A DNA stretch of 64,000 bases from DAMCZI01 sp032095175 (GTDB taxonomy: Bacteria; Bacillota; Clostridia; Clostridiales; Caloramatoraceae). The notes under the pieces were generated by a model that worked only from the letters and a program-made list of their open reading frames with translations, had not been told where the DNA came from and ran no database searches. A program made the position numbers and the translations under genes. The stretch spans positions 1 to 64,000 of the forward strand of contig DAMCZI010000013.1 of NCBI GenBank assembly GCA_032095175.1, in the 5' to 3' direction. Each line of letters opens with the position of its first letter. Positions within the stretch are counted from its first letter, which is position 1. This document shows, one piece after another, positions 17,773 through 27,081 of the stretch.

Positions 17773-17876
17773 ATCTATATATAAAGCAATAAAGATTTTA
17801 AATTTAGGCGTATTAAAGAAAATATTTCGCATAAATGATTTTTAAAAATATAAAATCATTTATGCGAAATATATAA
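17773..17876 (+). repeat. Two-hairpin intergenic repeat, partly deleted copy
   Basis: The left arm of hairpin A (TATATATAAAGCAATAAAG) is present, but its right arm is replaced by GTATTAAAGAAAATA. Hairpin B is a near-perfect palindrome (CGCATAAATGATTTT with its complement, 17828-17870). It lies between converging genes and could terminate both. Confidence 0.75.
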
Positions 17877-17882
17877 GTCCAT

Positions 17883-19070
17883 TTAGTCCCTTTTTTTATT
17901 TAATAATTTTGCCCTGACAACTGAGTTCATTCCATATTTCTCTCTAATTAAATCCATAGCTTTTTCAAGCTTCTCTTCTTTTTTGTTCTTAAAGCTATCC
18001 TCAACCAAATCAAACAAAGAAAGCTGCTCTACTTCATCTTCAATATTACCTATTCCCACACCTACCAGTCTTACAGGATTTATTGTATTCCAGTTTTTCT
18101 TTAGAAGTTCACAAGCCGTATCATATATTATCCTTGAAAGATTTGTAGGTGTAATGGATTTCTGACGTGTTATAACCTTAAAATCGCTGTATTTTAAAAC
18201 AATTGAAACCTTTCCACCCTTCCATCCATTTCTTCTTGCCTCTATTCCTATCTCCTCAGATAACTCAATAATAATATTTCTTACATATTCGAGATCCACT
18301 GTATCCCTTGCAAGGGTTACAGAACGACTTATGGATTTATTTTCATGATAAGGATTTATTTCAACAGATGATTCATCTACTCCATTTGCATGATTGTGAA
18401 GTACTTCACCATAGCTTCCAAAACACTTTATCAATTTTTTAACATTGCAAACTGCTAAATCTCCAATAGTGTACATTGACATATCAATAAGCTTTTTCTC
18501 CGTTTGTTTTCCTACACCGTACATACTTCTGACAGGCATTGGCCAAAGCATATTCTTAATATCTTCTGGATATAGCTCTGTAATACCAAGGGGCTTTTTC
18601 ATTTCCGAAGCCATCTTTGAAAGAAACTTATTACTTGATATTCCTATTGAGCACCACAAATCCAATTCATTCATTATAGTATCCATTATCTTTTTAGCAA
18701 TTTCTAAAGGCTCTCCAAACAATCCTGTGCACCCTGTTACATCCAACCATGCCTCATCTATACTATTCTGCTGTACATTTGGGGTAAATCTTGAGAATAT
18801 ATTCATTACTTCCCTTGATCTCTTACTATAAAAACCATGATCTGGAGGAACAAGTATTATATTGGGGCATAATTTTTTTGCTTCATTTACAGTCATTGTT
18901 GTTTTTACTCCATAGGCCCTTGCATCATAGTTCCCAGATAGTATAATACCTTTTCTATTTTTAGGATCACCTGCTACAGCTGCTGGCTTCCCCTTTAATT
19001 CATTATTTCTTGACATTTCACAGCTTATAAAAAAAGCATTCATATCAACCAGAAATATAATCCTATCCAC
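17883..19070 (-). CDS. dinB: DNA polymerase IV (Y-family translesion polymerase)
   Basis: The 395-aa protein has palm motif FLVDMNAFFISCE with the first catalytic Asp at residue 9, and SIDEAWLDVTG near 105 with the second catalytic Asp-Glu. A helix-hairpin-helix region (MYGVGKQTEKKLIDMSMYTIGDL near 180) and a C-terminal little-finger domain (about 240-350) follow. Near the C-terminus EQLSLFD resembles the QLxLF beta-clamp-binding motif. It bypasses DNA lesions with low fidelity. The start is GTG with GGGGGAT upstream. The aspect WLDVT instead of the commoner YLDVT is minor. Confidence 0.94.
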   Translation of the reverse strand: MDRIIFLVDMNAFFISCEMSRNNELKGKPAAVAGDPKNRKGIILSGNYDARAYGVKTTMTVNEAKKLCPNIILVPPDHGFYSKRSREVMNIFSRFTPNVQQNSIDEAWLDVTGCTGLFGEPLEIAKKIMDTIMNELDLWCSIGISSNKFLSKMASEMKKPLGITELYPEDIKNMLWPMPVRSMYGVGKQTEKKLIDMSMYTIGDLAVCNVKKLIKCFGSYGEVLHNHANGVDESSVEINPYHENKSISRSVTLARDTVDLEYVRNIIIELSEEIGIEARRNGWKGGKVSIVLKYSDFKVITRQKSITPTNLSRIIYDTACELLKKNWNTINPVRLVGVGIGNIEDEVEQLSLFDLVEDSFKNKKEEKLEKAMDLIREKYGMNSVVRAKLLNKKRD

Positions 19071-19082
19071 AGAAATCCCCCA

Positions 19083-19202
19083 TCTATATATAACACAATA
19101 AAGATTTTACATTAAGGGATTTATTGCGTTATATGAATTTAGAAAAATATTTCGCATAAATGATTTTTAAAAATGTAAAATCATTTATGCGAAATATATA
19201 TA
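19083..19202 (+). repeat. Two-hairpin intergenic repeat, full copy
   Basis: Hairpin A pairs TATATAACACAATAAA with TTTATTGCGTTATAT (19086-19136); hairpin B pairs CGCATAAATGATTTT with its complement (19153-19192). This and the 34598 copy are the cleanest double-hairpin examples of the palindromic subtype. Confidence 0.85.
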
Positions 19203-19267
19203 CATAACTTATTTAACAAATATTATATCATATTAAAGCATATTAAAGAAAATAAATCTCTTTCAGT

Positions 19268-19903
19268 TTACACCTCATTTTCCATATATTTTTTACATCT
19301 TTTCACAAACATTTCTATACCTCTTTTTTCATCAATTGCTTTTTTTGAAGACATATCTCCCCTTCCCAATCTATCACAAACTGCAAGAAGGGCTATTTCT
19401 TCTATGGGTACCTCTCTAAGCATCTGCTTTATATTTGAGAATGGTAATTCCTTTAGAATAAAAAGTGGTTCCATGTGCCACCTTATAAGTGATGCTATTT
19501 TTTTAATAAATTCCTCATCCTTATTAAATTCTCTTAAAAAGGTGGTAGACATTTCTTTACCCAATTTTTCATGATTATATGATGTTATTTTGCCATTTCT
19601 AATCCTTGTAGTAGGGGCTTTTCCTATATCATGAAGAAGTGCAGCCCACATAAATGCTTTTTTATCCCTGCTTTGCTCTCTTCTGCTGGCAGCCTCATCA
19701 ACCACAAGTAAAGTATGATTCCATACACTGCCCTCCGGATGATACTTTTTGTTCTGTTCAACCTTCTTGAGATTAGAAAGCATTGTAAATGGGTTTGTAC
19801 TAGATACTTCATCATCCTTAAAAAGTACCTCAATAAAATCAGATGGCTTTTCATCCTCAAGTATATGTATTTCAATTTGCTCAAAAATACTTTCTTTTTC
19901 CAT
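19268..19903 (-). CDS. HD-domain (HDIG) phosphohydrolase
   Basis: The 211-aa protein carries the HD metal-binding motifs: HTLLVVDEAA (first His) near residue 65, AALLHDIGKAPTTR near 90, a downstream HEKLG and RWHMEP near 145, and a final Asp in LAVCDRLGRGD near 180. The layout resembles the HD domain attached to bacterial tRNA nucleotidyltransferases, so a phosphatase or phosphodiesterase acting on nucleotides or RNA ends is possible. There are no membrane segments. ATG 19903 is used because the first ATG (19915) directly abuts AGGAG. It is transcribed in the same direction as dinB but separated from it by a repeat. Confidence 0.85.
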   Translation of the reverse strand: MEKESIFEQIEIHILEDEKPSDFIEVLFKDDEVSSTNPFTMLSNLKKVEQNKKYHPEGSVWNHTLLVVDEAASRREQSRDKKAFMWAALLHDIGKAPTTRIRNGKITSYNHEKLGKEMSTTFLREFNKDEEFIKKIASLIRWHMEPLFILKELPFSNIKQMLREVPIEEIALLAVCDRLGRGDMSSKKAIDEKRGIEMFVKRCKKYMENEV

Positions 19904-20100
19904 AATGCCTTTCATCTCCTTTGCTCCCGCCTTTTAAAACACAAGACCTTTATCAATAACTTCGCTTTACTTATTTCTAACAATCTATTTTCACCAAATA
20001 TAAATCAATATACTTTAGCTATTCCCAAATTCTATTAACCATATAACTATACAAAGTTTCAATATTACATTTTCTTATTTTTATAAAGAATTTATGTATA

Positions 20101-20137
20101 AAAAATAGGAGCCATTTCACACTTGGCTCCTATTTTT
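20101..20137 (-). terminator. Terminator overlapping the end of the kinase-like gene
   Basis: A 14-bp perfect stem (AAAAATAGGAGCCA with TGGCTCCTATTTTT, loop 20115-20123) contains the stop codon of the minus-strand gene in its loop and ends in a T run. Confidence 0.9.
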
Positions 20138-20698
20138 AAGCTTCTTATTCCATTCATCATAAAGCTCTGGTCTTATAGCCGAAAGATGATTAAAAAAAGT
20201 TTCCAGACAGCCGAGTCTTTGAAAGTCTCTTAAAATCATTTCAGGATATCTCCTCGATCCCTTCATTGCTCTAGCTGTGTCAATCAATTTTAAATCTCTA
20301 TTTTTAGCAACAAAAATATGAAGAAGTGCCGTATCGCATCGACTAAACCCAACTTTTATCATGGCGTCATAGAGTTCCACAACCTTTTTTGACATTGAAA
20401 AATCTAATGGATTATCTAAAAGATACTTATCAAGTTCTATTCCATCTATAAACTCCCTTATTATATATCCCTTCCCCCATGAAAAAAGCTCTGGAAAATG
20501 TTTATCGTTTTGACCCATTTTTAATGTTTTTAATTCATTTTTCCATGGTGTTTTCTTTTTAAAAATCTTTAGGCACCTTATTGAATCTATCCTGTATACT
20601 TTTCCATGCATTCCTCTTCCAGCGAATTCTAATTTTTCTAAATCATAACCTTCAAAGCTTTTAATAAAAATCACCTCAAAACAAGCATTCACTATCAT
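20117..20698 (-). CDS. Small protein-kinase-like protein
   Basis: The frame gives 193 aa with a kinase N-lobe: glycine loop GRGMHGKVYRI near residue 28, ATP-contacting lysine in CLKIFKK near 43, and hinge YIIREFIDG near 80. The C-lobe is short; the usual HRDLKxxN loop is not seen and is replaced by RCDTALLHIFVAKNRDLKLIDTAR, where IDTA may stand for the DFG motif. It may still phosphorylate small molecules or proteins, or be a pseudo-kinase. The first possible start (ATG 20698) has no ribosome binding site; the only good one, GAGGTG, points to an ATA codon at 20665, with homology also starting near there. Confidence 0.72.
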   Translation of the reverse strand: MIVNACFEVIFIKSFEGYDLEKLEFAGRGMHGKVYRIDSIRCLKIFKKKTPWKNELKTLKMGQNDKHFPELFSWGKGYIIREFIDGIELDKYLLDNPLDFSMSKKVVELYDAMIKVGFSRCDTALLHIFVAKNRDLKLIDTARAMKGSRRYPEMILRDFQRLGCLETFFNHLSAIRPELYDEWNKKLKNRSQV

Positions 20699-20846
20699 TA
20701 TATGTAAAAGAACTTTTTTTGAAATAGGGCGTATTAAAGAAAATAGGAATATATATTTAAAATTTTATGTAACTATAATTAAGTTCAAAATATTATATAT
20801 TAGAGAAGTTTTAATCATTAGCTTTAGTACTTTTTAAGGTGGTATT

Positions 20847-22400
20847 ATGAACGAAGAAAGTTATAATTACACTAAAGCTTCATCTTATTTTAAAATATCT
20901 GAAATCAATAGAATATCTTCTGGCACAATGGTATTAGTTGAAGGAAGAATAATACCCAATTCTGGAAAAACATTTTTACAGGATTCAACTGGCGTAATTG
21001 AATTGAACACAAAAAAAGGATGTCACCTAAACAAAGAAGGAGATATCAGTCTTATTTCTGGAGTATTAATTAAAAAAAAAGGAAAAGCTACTATAAAAGT
21101 TCTTAATGTAATTGAGACAATCAATCTTTTTCCCTGCAACCTGTCATCTACATTCAACAACAAACCAGAAATTTATGCTTTATTTCGCAATAGCAATATG
21201 CTTTTATACAAATCCTCCATAAGGATGTACGTCGATAATAAAGAGATTATTCCCATTACTCAAAGTGATAAAATACTATACATTCCAGATAGTCCATTAA
21301 CTCCTGGGGAGCATTTTGTTAGTATAAATTTTAATGACAATAATGGAACTATAAGCTGTATTAGTTGGATGTTTAATATTGAGATAAAAAATAATAATTA
21401 TAGACTTTTATTTGGTGTACCCCATGCTCACACAAGTATTTCCGATGGAAAAGGTTTACCTGCCAAAGCAATAGACTATACACGTAAAAATGGACTTGAC
21501 TTTCTATTTATTACAGATCACTCAAATTTTTTTGATGGTGTATGTAAGGATAATTATGAGTTTGATAGACTATTTAACGAATATAAAGAAACTATAAATT
21601 CAGACTGGTATAATACTGAAGTTAGTGTTAAGGAATGTAATTCTTCATTTAAAAACTTTATTGCCTTAAGAGGGTTTGAAATGACATCTGAGAACTGGGG
21701 ACATATTAATGTGTTAAACAGCAGTGGTTATGTTGAAGGAAAGCATCAACTTAATCTTATAGAAGATTTTTTCTCATGGATTAAAAAGCAGAGGAATATA
21801 GTTACAGTTATTAACCATCCAGGTTCTCATTTTAAGAAGGTAATTAATCATCTGGAAATGGATGGAATAATAAATCTTATTGAGGTTGGCAATGGCGCTT
21901 TTCCTCGTAAATATAGACGATTTGAAAAGCACTATTATAATGCTCTTGACAATGGCTGGCACCTTGGGGCTATAAATGGTCAGGATAATCATATTGATAA
22001 CTGGGGAGACAGTGAAAACTTAACTGTTATTATATCAGAAGCATTAACAATTGAAGACATATTATATGCCCTAAAAAATAGGCATACCTACTCAACTGAA
22101 TCGCGACATCTTAAGCTTATGGTTAAAGCAAATGGCTATATTATGGGAAGTATATTGCCTTCACCTTCCATTAACAGTATTGATTTTGAAATTAATGTTG
22201 AAAATCTAGAAATTCCAATTAACTGTATACAGATAATATCAAATGGTGGAAATATAGTAAGGGAAGAACATTTTGAAAATACAAAACAGGTATTTTGGAA
22301 AACATCGATTTCTACTGAACCTAAAAATAATTGGTATGTTGTAAAGGTAATCCTTTCCGATGAAAAATCAGGTATTTCTTCTCCAATTTTCACATCATAA
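20847..22400 (+). CDS. PHP-domain metallo-hydrolase (CehA/McbA type) with N-terminal OB-like region
   Basis: The 517-aa protein has no signal peptide. Residues about 20-95 look like an OB fold (VLVEGRIIPNSGKTFLQDSTG). The PHP domain starts near 190 with GVPHAHTSISDGKG, then FLFITDHSNFFDG, ALRGFEMT, VINHPGSH, LIEVGNG and GAINGQDNH, supplying the His/Asp/Glu metal ligands of the family. The C-terminal ~100 residues are beta-rich. Known relatives hydrolyse phosphoesters or carbamates; the true substrate is unknown. AAGGTGG precedes ATG 20847. It lies upstream of the spore-coat cluster but ends in its own terminator, so co-transcription is unlikely. Confidence 0.85.
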   Translation: MNEESYNYTKASSYFKISEINRISSGTMVLVEGRIIPNSGKTFLQDSTGVIELNTKKGCHLNKEGDISLISGVLIKKKGKATIKVLNVIETINLFPCNLSSTFNNKPEIYALFRNSNMLLYKSSIRMYVDNKEIIPITQSDKILYIPDSPLTPGEHFVSINFNDNNGTISCISWMFNIEIKNNNYRLLFGVPHAHTSISDGKGLPAKAIDYTRKNGLDFLFITDHSNFFDGVCKDNYEFDRLFNEYKETINSDWYNTEVSVKECNSSFKNFIALRGFEMTSENWGHINVLNSSGYVEGKHQLNLIEDFFSWIKKQRNIVTVINHPGSHFKKVINHLEMDGIINLIEVGNGAFPRKYRRFEKHYYNALDNGWHLGAINGQDNHIDNWGDSENLTVIISEALTIEDILYALKNRHTYSTESRHLKLMVKANGYIMGSILPSPSINSIDFEINVENLEIPINCIQIISNGGNIVREEHFENTKQVFWKTSISTEPKNNWYVVKVILSDEKSGISSPIFTS

Positions 22401-22416
22401 ACTTAGCGTTTAAAAT

Positions 22417-22441
22417 AAAACCTGCAAATAGCAGGTTTTAT
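22417..22441 (+). terminator. Rho-independent terminator
   Basis: A 9-bp perfect stem AAAACCTGC/GCAGGTTTT with a 5-base loop and trailing TATAATT follows the PHP gene. Confidence 0.8.
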
Positions 22442-22523
22442 AATTATTCATATGTCGAATTATGTAACATTTTAGCATATCGTTAATATAATATACCAGG
22501 AAAAAATATTAGGAGGTATCTGT

Positions 22524-22757
22524 ATGCAGTATAGAGAAGATTTTTCTGGAAACAAGGCTGAATTCTCAGAATTTTTAAAGAATCTATTCAACCAAATGAT
22601 TTCAAACCTTTTAACTGTTGAAGGACAGAATGTATCAGTTCCTAATGATAGACCTCTTGATTACAAAGTTAAGTATACAACAGACGAAGAAGGAGCTTCT
22701 GTAACACTAAAAGTATCATGGGAAAATGAAATAGTTAATGAAGATATTGATGACTAG
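22524..22757 (+). CDS. Small acidic protein, possible amphi-Trp domain
   Basis: This is a 77-aa protein with strong RBS AGGAGGT seven bases before ATG 22524. A helical first half (FSEFLKNLFNQMISNLLTVEG) leads into a beta-rich second half (VSVPNDRPLDYKVKYTTDEEGASVTLKVSWEN) ending in an acidic tail. The layout and the terminal SW resemble the small amphi-Trp domain proteins, though this is only a weak pattern match. It precedes two CotS genes but is separated from them by a terminator. Function unknown. Confidence 0.75.
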   Translation: MQYREDFSGNKAEFSEFLKNLFNQMISNLLTVEGQNVSVPNDRPLDYKVKYTTDEEGASVTLKVSWENEIVNEDIDD

Positions 22758-22803
22758 CATGTTTTAAAACTACCTGATACCTAGTAATATATAACTTTAA
22801 GTA

Positions 22804-22846
22804 CCTATATGCTGCAGAATAATAACTGCAGCATATAGGGAATTTT
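22804..22846 (+). terminator. Rho-independent terminator
   Basis: A perfect 14-bp stem CCTATATGCTGCAG/CTGCAGCATATAGG (22804-22817 with 22826-22839) is followed by GAATTTTT, between the 77-aa gene and the first cotS-like gene. Confidence 0.88.
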
Positions 22847-22875
22847 TAAAAATGCACCTATAAAGGAGTGTTACA

Positions 22876-23889
22876 ATGTTTACTGAAAATAGCGAACCAT
22901 TAAAGGATGTTCTTTCTCATTATAATATAGATGTTATTGGAATAAAAAATGAATCCTATAAAGACAAAAAGGGAGTTTGGTGGATTCAAACACCTAAGGG
23001 CTATAAAATACTGAAAAAGGTATCAAACTCTGAAAGCACCCTAAAGTTCACAATATCAGCAGTTTATCATCTTATTGAAAACGGTGTGCATATTCCCTTA
23101 ATAAACAAAACAATAACTGGAGATGATTATGTAAAGATAAATGATATTTGCTATGTACTTTCAGATGCAATTGATGGAAGAAATCCATCCTATAGCTCCC
23201 AGAATGAACTTTCAATGATAGTAAAGGAGCTTGCAAAGTTTCATAAAGCTTCAAAGGGGTTTTTCCCAGCAGCAGATTGTAAGCCTAAAAATCATTTAGG
23301 AATCTGGATTGAAGATTATACTAATCAAATTGAAGATATGAATGGTTTTTATACTGCTGAACATTCAAAGGAAGAAAATATAATTGGCAGATTCATTCTT
23401 CAAGAGTTCCCATATTTTTATGGAAGAGCTAAGGAATCCATAAAATCACTTGATTCAAATTCATATTGGGATTGGGTTAATAAATCAAAAAATACAGGTG
23501 GATTATGTCATCAGGACTTTGCTGCAGGAAATCTCCTTATATCTCAAGCAGGTTTTTATGTTCTTGATACAGATTCCATAACAATTGATATACCAGCCAG
23601 GGATTTAAGAAAGCTTTTTAATAAGATCATGAAAAAGCTTGGTAAATGGGATATTAATACTACTAAAAAAATAATGGATTATTATCAATCAGAAAATCCT
23701 CTCACAAAGGATGAGTGGCTTGTAGTTAAATATGATCTAATGTTCCCTCACCTGTTTATCGGTGCTATGAATAAATACTATTATCAAAGAGATAAGGAAT
23801 GGGATGTAAGAAAATATTATGAAAGATTAAAGGAAATGTCAGATTTTGAGAAGAACAAATCAGACTTATTAAATAAAGCATTATTATAA
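22876..23889 (+). CDS. CotS family spore coat protein (kinase-like), copy 1
   Basis: The 337-aa protein matches the CotS/YutH family of aminoglycoside-phosphotransferase-like spore coat proteins. The catalytic loop LCHQDFAAGNLLI near residue 212 keeps the HxDxxxxN pattern, and VLDTDSITIDIPARDLRKL near 232 supplies the metal-binding Asp and the family-typical PARDLRK. KGYKILKKV near 40 holds the likely ATP lysine. No secretion signal is present, as expected for coat proteins made in the mother cell. It is the first of four plus-strand genes (two CotS, GT4, epimerase) with short gaps. AAAGGAG precedes the ATG. Confidence 0.92.
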   Translation: MFTENSEPLKDVLSHYNIDVIGIKNESYKDKKGVWWIQTPKGYKILKKVSNSESTLKFTISAVYHLIENGVHIPLINKTITGDDYVKINDICYVLSDAIDGRNPSYSSQNELSMIVKELAKFHKASKGFFPAADCKPKNHLGIWIEDYTNQIEDMNGFYTAEHSKEENIIGRFILQEFPYFYGRAKESIKSLDSNSYWDWVNKSKNTGGLCHQDFAAGNLLISQAGFYVLDTDSITIDIPARDLRKLFNKIMKKLGKWDINTTKKIMDYYQSENPLTKDEWLVVKYDLMFPHLFIGAMNKYYYQRDKEWDVRKYYERLKEMSDFEKNKSDLLNKALL

Positions 23890-23915
23890 AAAGGGATTAA
23901 AGGAGGAACATCAAA

Positions 23916-24929
23916 TTGGATAAAATTAAATCAAATTTTTCTGAAAATCTAAATGAATTATCCATTGAAGTTATGAAAAATTATGATGTGTTTCCTGAGA
24001 GCATTCAAATAATACAGAGTGGAAGTATAAAAACTGTTTGGAAAATAAACTCTCGTGGAAAAGTTTTTTGTCTTAAAAGACTCAAACAAGCCTATGATAA
24101 ATGTTTATTCTCTGTAAATGCTCAAATTTATATAAAAAGCAACGGTGGAAAGGTACCTGGAATAATATTTAATATGTCGAGAAACCCAATAACGGAGTAT
24201 AATAATCAGCTTTTTGTTCTTTATGAATGGATAGCCGGAAGGGATCTGTATTTCAATAATCCTGATGATTTCTGCACTGCAATACAAGGCCTTGCCGAAT
24301 TTCACATTGCATCAAAGGGTTATAATTGCATCGAAGATTCAAGGAAATCTACCAAGCTTGGGAAGTGGCCTGAGCAATACACTTCAATGATAAATAAATT
24401 TAGAAGCTGGAAGGAAATATCCTTGAATAATAATACACCTTGTATTCAAACTTATGTCCAGGTAGTTGATTCAATAATTGATATTGCTGGCAATGCATTA
24501 AATCTACTAAATAATTCACCCTATAATAAACTAACATCTCCCGATTCAATATACCCTGTATTAAACCATCAAGATTTTGGAAAGGGGAATGCTCTTTTTA
24601 CAGAAAAGGGTGTTTATATTTTGGATCTTGATGGAGTAACCTTTGACCTTCCAACTAGAGATTTAAGAAAAATAGTTGGTAAGGAATCAGAAAATCGAGG
24701 AAAATGGGAGCAATCAATAATAGACCGTGTATTAAGCTGTTATGAAAAATCCAATCCCATTTCAAAAGACGAAAAGAAAGTGCTTTATATCGATTTGCTT
24801 TTCCCACATTGGTTTTATGGACTTGTTAAAAACATTTTTTTGAATAATAAATCATTAAAACCCGGAGAAATCCAAAAGATTTCAAATCTCGAATTATCAA
24901 AAATTTCTATTATAAATCAACTGCTCTAG
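23916..24929 (+). CDS. CotS family spore coat protein (kinase-like), copy 2
   Basis: The 337-aa paralogue of the preceding gene carries LNHQDFGKGNALF near residue 217 and ILDLDGVTFDLPTRDLRKI near 237. Translation starts at TTG 23916, eight bases after AAAGGAGGA. It is equal in length to copy 1 but strongly diverged, so the pair is an old duplication. In Bacillus subtilis CotS works with the glycosyltransferase CotSA; here both kinases sit directly upstream of a GT4 gene, repeating that partnership. It probably modifies sugars or coat components during sporulation. Confidence 0.92.
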   Translation: MDKIKSNFSENLNELSIEVMKNYDVFPESIQIIQSGSIKTVWKINSRGKVFCLKRLKQAYDKCLFSVNAQIYIKSNGGKVPGIIFNMSRNPITEYNNQLFVLYEWIAGRDLYFNNPDDFCTAIQGLAEFHIASKGYNCIEDSRKSTKLGKWPEQYTSMINKFRSWKEISLNNNTPCIQTYVQVVDSIIDIAGNALNLLNNSPYNKLTSPDSIYPVLNHQDFGKGNALFTEKGVYILDLDGVTFDLPTRDLRKIVGKESENRGKWEQSIIDRVLSCYEKSNPISKDEKKVLYIDLLFPHWFYGLVKNIFLNNKSLKPGEIQKISNLELSKISIINQLL

Positions 24930-24941
24930 GAGGTGGCAAAA

Positions 24942-26087
24942 TTGAGAATTGCCTTAATATGTACAGAAAAGCTTCCCGTACCTCCAATAGCCGGAGGTGC
25001 AGTTCAACAATATATAGAAGGAATCGTCCCATATCTTTCAAAAGAACATGACATAACAGTTTATAGTATAAGCCATCCTGCTCTTTTTCCAAATGAAGTT
25101 GTAAATAATGTAAGATATATAAGATTTCCTGCTGCAAACAAGCAAGAATATATAAATGCACTCAAAAACAATATCCATGAAGGCTATGATTTGATTCATA
25201 TTCTTAATAGACCTCAATGGATATTAGCTTTATGCGATGGATTACCAAATACAAGATTTAGCTTAAGCCTTCATAATGAAATGTTTCATACAGAAAAGAT
25301 TACTCCAGAAAATGCAATTAAATGTATAAACCGAGTGGAATTCATTAGTACAGTAAGCAAATTCATTGCAGATGGAGTAAAAATTTCATATCCTCAAGCA
25401 GCTGACAAACTAAAGGTTATTTATTCTGCTGCAAATCCAGAAAAATATGAACCAATATGGTCAAGTCAGGGGCTTCTTAACAAATACTCACTTAAAAGAA
25501 AATATAATATTGAAAATTATAAGGTAATTCTATTTGTAGGAAGGTTTGGTGAAAAAAAAGGGGCTCACATATTAATGAAGGCTATGAAAGAGGTTATGAA
25601 CTATAGAAAAGATGTAGCTCTTGTAATGATTGGCAGCAAGTGGTATGGGGATAACAAAATAGATGATTATACAAAGTCTCTCTATTTATTAGCAAAGGGG
25701 CTTTCAGGTCCTGTTGTATTCACAGGGTTTCTTGCTCCATCAGAGATTCCATTTCATTATAACATAGGAGATATATTTGTATGTGCCTCCCAATGGAATG
25801 AACCATTAGCAAGGGTTCATTATGAAGCAATGGCAGCAGGTCTTCCTATTATAACTACTAATAGGGGTGGAAATGCTGAAGTAGTTTCAGGATTGGGAAA
25901 CGGCATAATAATTGATGATTATAAAAATCCTGAACAATTTTCATATAATATATATCATCTTTTAAACTCCCCTGAACTTTCTCTTCAAATGGGCATGGCT
26001 GGAAGAAAGCTTGTTGAGGAACGTTTTAATTGGAAAAGAGTAAGTGAAGATTTATTAAGGGAAATAGAAAAAATTAAGAAATATTAA
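24942..26087 (+). CDS. GT4 glycosyltransferase, CotSA-like
   Basis: The 381-aa GT-B fold enzyme has the N-terminal motif LPVPPIAGGAVQQYIEG near residue 12 and a C-terminal donor-binding half with ILFVGRFGEKKGAHILMKAM near 195, VFTGFLAPSEIPFHYNIGDIFVCAS near 265 and the E-x7-E motif in NEPLARVHYEAMAAGLPII. It has no membrane anchor. The TTG start at 24942 is chosen because AGGAGGTGG lies 4-8 bases before it; the GTG at 24933 overlaps the ribosome binding site. Its position after two CotS genes points to spore coat or spore-surface polysaccharide glycosylation. Confidence 0.92.
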   Translation: MRIALICTEKLPVPPIAGGAVQQYIEGIVPYLSKEHDITVYSISHPALFPNEVVNNVRYIRFPAANKQEYINALKNNIHEGYDLIHILNRPQWILALCDGLPNTRFSLSLHNEMFHTEKITPENAIKCINRVEFISTVSKFIADGVKISYPQAADKLKVIYSAANPEKYEPIWSSQGLLNKYSLKRKYNIENYKVILFVGRFGEKKGAHILMKAMKEVMNYRKDVALVMIGSKWYGDNKIDDYTKSLYLLAKGLSGPVVFTGFLAPSEIPFHYNIGDIFVCASQWNEPLARVHYEAMAAGLPIITTNRGGNAEVVSGLGNGIIIDDYKNPEQFSYNIYHLLNSPELSLQMGMAGRKLVEERFNWKRVSEDLLREIEKIKKY

Positions 26088-26122
26088 AAATACTATTTTT
26101 CCTATAAAGGAGTTGGTAGGGA

Positions 26123-27073
26123 ATGAACTCTATTCTTGTAACAGGTGGTGCTGGTTTTATAGGCTCCACTCTTTGTGAGCGACTCCTTAGAATTGGATAT
26201 AGGGTAATAGCCCTTGACAATTTTAATGATTTCTACAATCCTGTTATAAAAAGAGATAACATTACAACAGCTAAAAAAGACCCTAACTATGTTCTTATTG
26301 AGGGGGATATAAGAGATGGGGCTCTTTTAAATAATCTTTTTAGACTCTTTAATATTAATAAGGTAGTTCATCTTGCAGCTATGGCAGGTGTTAGAAAATC
26401 CATTGATACACCGCAAGAATATGTTGATGTTGATATAAAGGGTACAGTAAACCTTCTTGATATAAGCAAAAAATATAGAATTAGTAAATTTATATTTGCT
26501 TCCTCCTCTTCAGTTTATGGAAAAAACCCTACCCCCTTTAGGGAGGACGATTATATCAATATTCAAATATCACCCTATGCTGTGGCAAAGCGTTCAGGTG
26601 AAATGTTCTGCAGAACCTATAATGAACTCTATAATATGCCAATTATATGCTTAAGATTTTTTACTGTATATGGTCCAAGACAAAGACCAGAAATGGCAAT
26701 TCATTTATTTACTAGAAATATTGATGAAGGTAAAGAAATAGCCATTTATGGTGATGGAAAAAGTTCTAGAGACTACACCTATATAGATGACATCGTTGAT
26801 GGTATCATATCATCCATAGAACTTAACTCCAGCTTTGATATAATAAATTTAGGAAATTCATATCCTATTCAGCTTAATAAGCTAATAAACATCATAGAAC
26901 AAAAGCTTGGAAAATATGCTCTAAAACGTTATTCGCCAATTCAAACTGGTGATGCTGAGCATACCTGTGCAGATATAGGCAGGGCAAGAAATTTGCTTAA
27001 CTATAGTCCATGTACTGATATTGAAACAGGAATAGAAAAATTCGTGGAATGGTACAAAAAGAGTAAAAATTAG
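26123..27073 (+). CDS. NAD-dependent sugar epimerase (UDP-glucuronate/glucose 4-epimerase-like)
   Basis: The 316-aa extended short-chain dehydrogenase has NAD-binding ILVTGGAGFIGS at the N-terminus, the substrate/catalytic segments FASSSSVYG near 125 and SPYAVAKRSGE (YxxxK) near 150, and LRFFTVYGPRQRPEMAIHLF near 180, which is typical of UDP-hexuronic-acid 4-epimerases. It would supply a nucleotide sugar for the adjacent glycosyltransferase. It is the last gene of the spore cluster and ends in a strong terminator. AAAGGAG precedes ATG 26123 by 12 bases. Confidence 0.9.
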   Translation: MNSILVTGGAGFIGSTLCERLLRIGYRVIALDNFNDFYNPVIKRDNITTAKKDPNYVLIEGDIRDGALLNNLFRLFNINKVVHLAAMAGVRKSIDTPQEYVDVDIKGTVNLLDISKKYRISKFIFASSSSVYGKNPTPFREDDYINIQISPYAVAKRSGEMFCRTYNELYNMPIICLRFFTVYGPRQRPEMAIHLFTRNIDEGKEIAIYGDGKSSRDYTYIDDIVDGIISSIELNSSFDIINLGNSYPIQLNKLINIIEQKLGKYALKRYSPIQTGDAEHTCADIGRARNLLNYSPCTDIETGIEKFVEWYKKSKN

Positions 27074-27081
27074 CTGCATAA

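Noticed and set aside
17773..19202. Repeats considered as a CRISPR array
   Set aside because: The copies are over 1 kb apart with genes between them and no regular spacers, and no cas genes are present.
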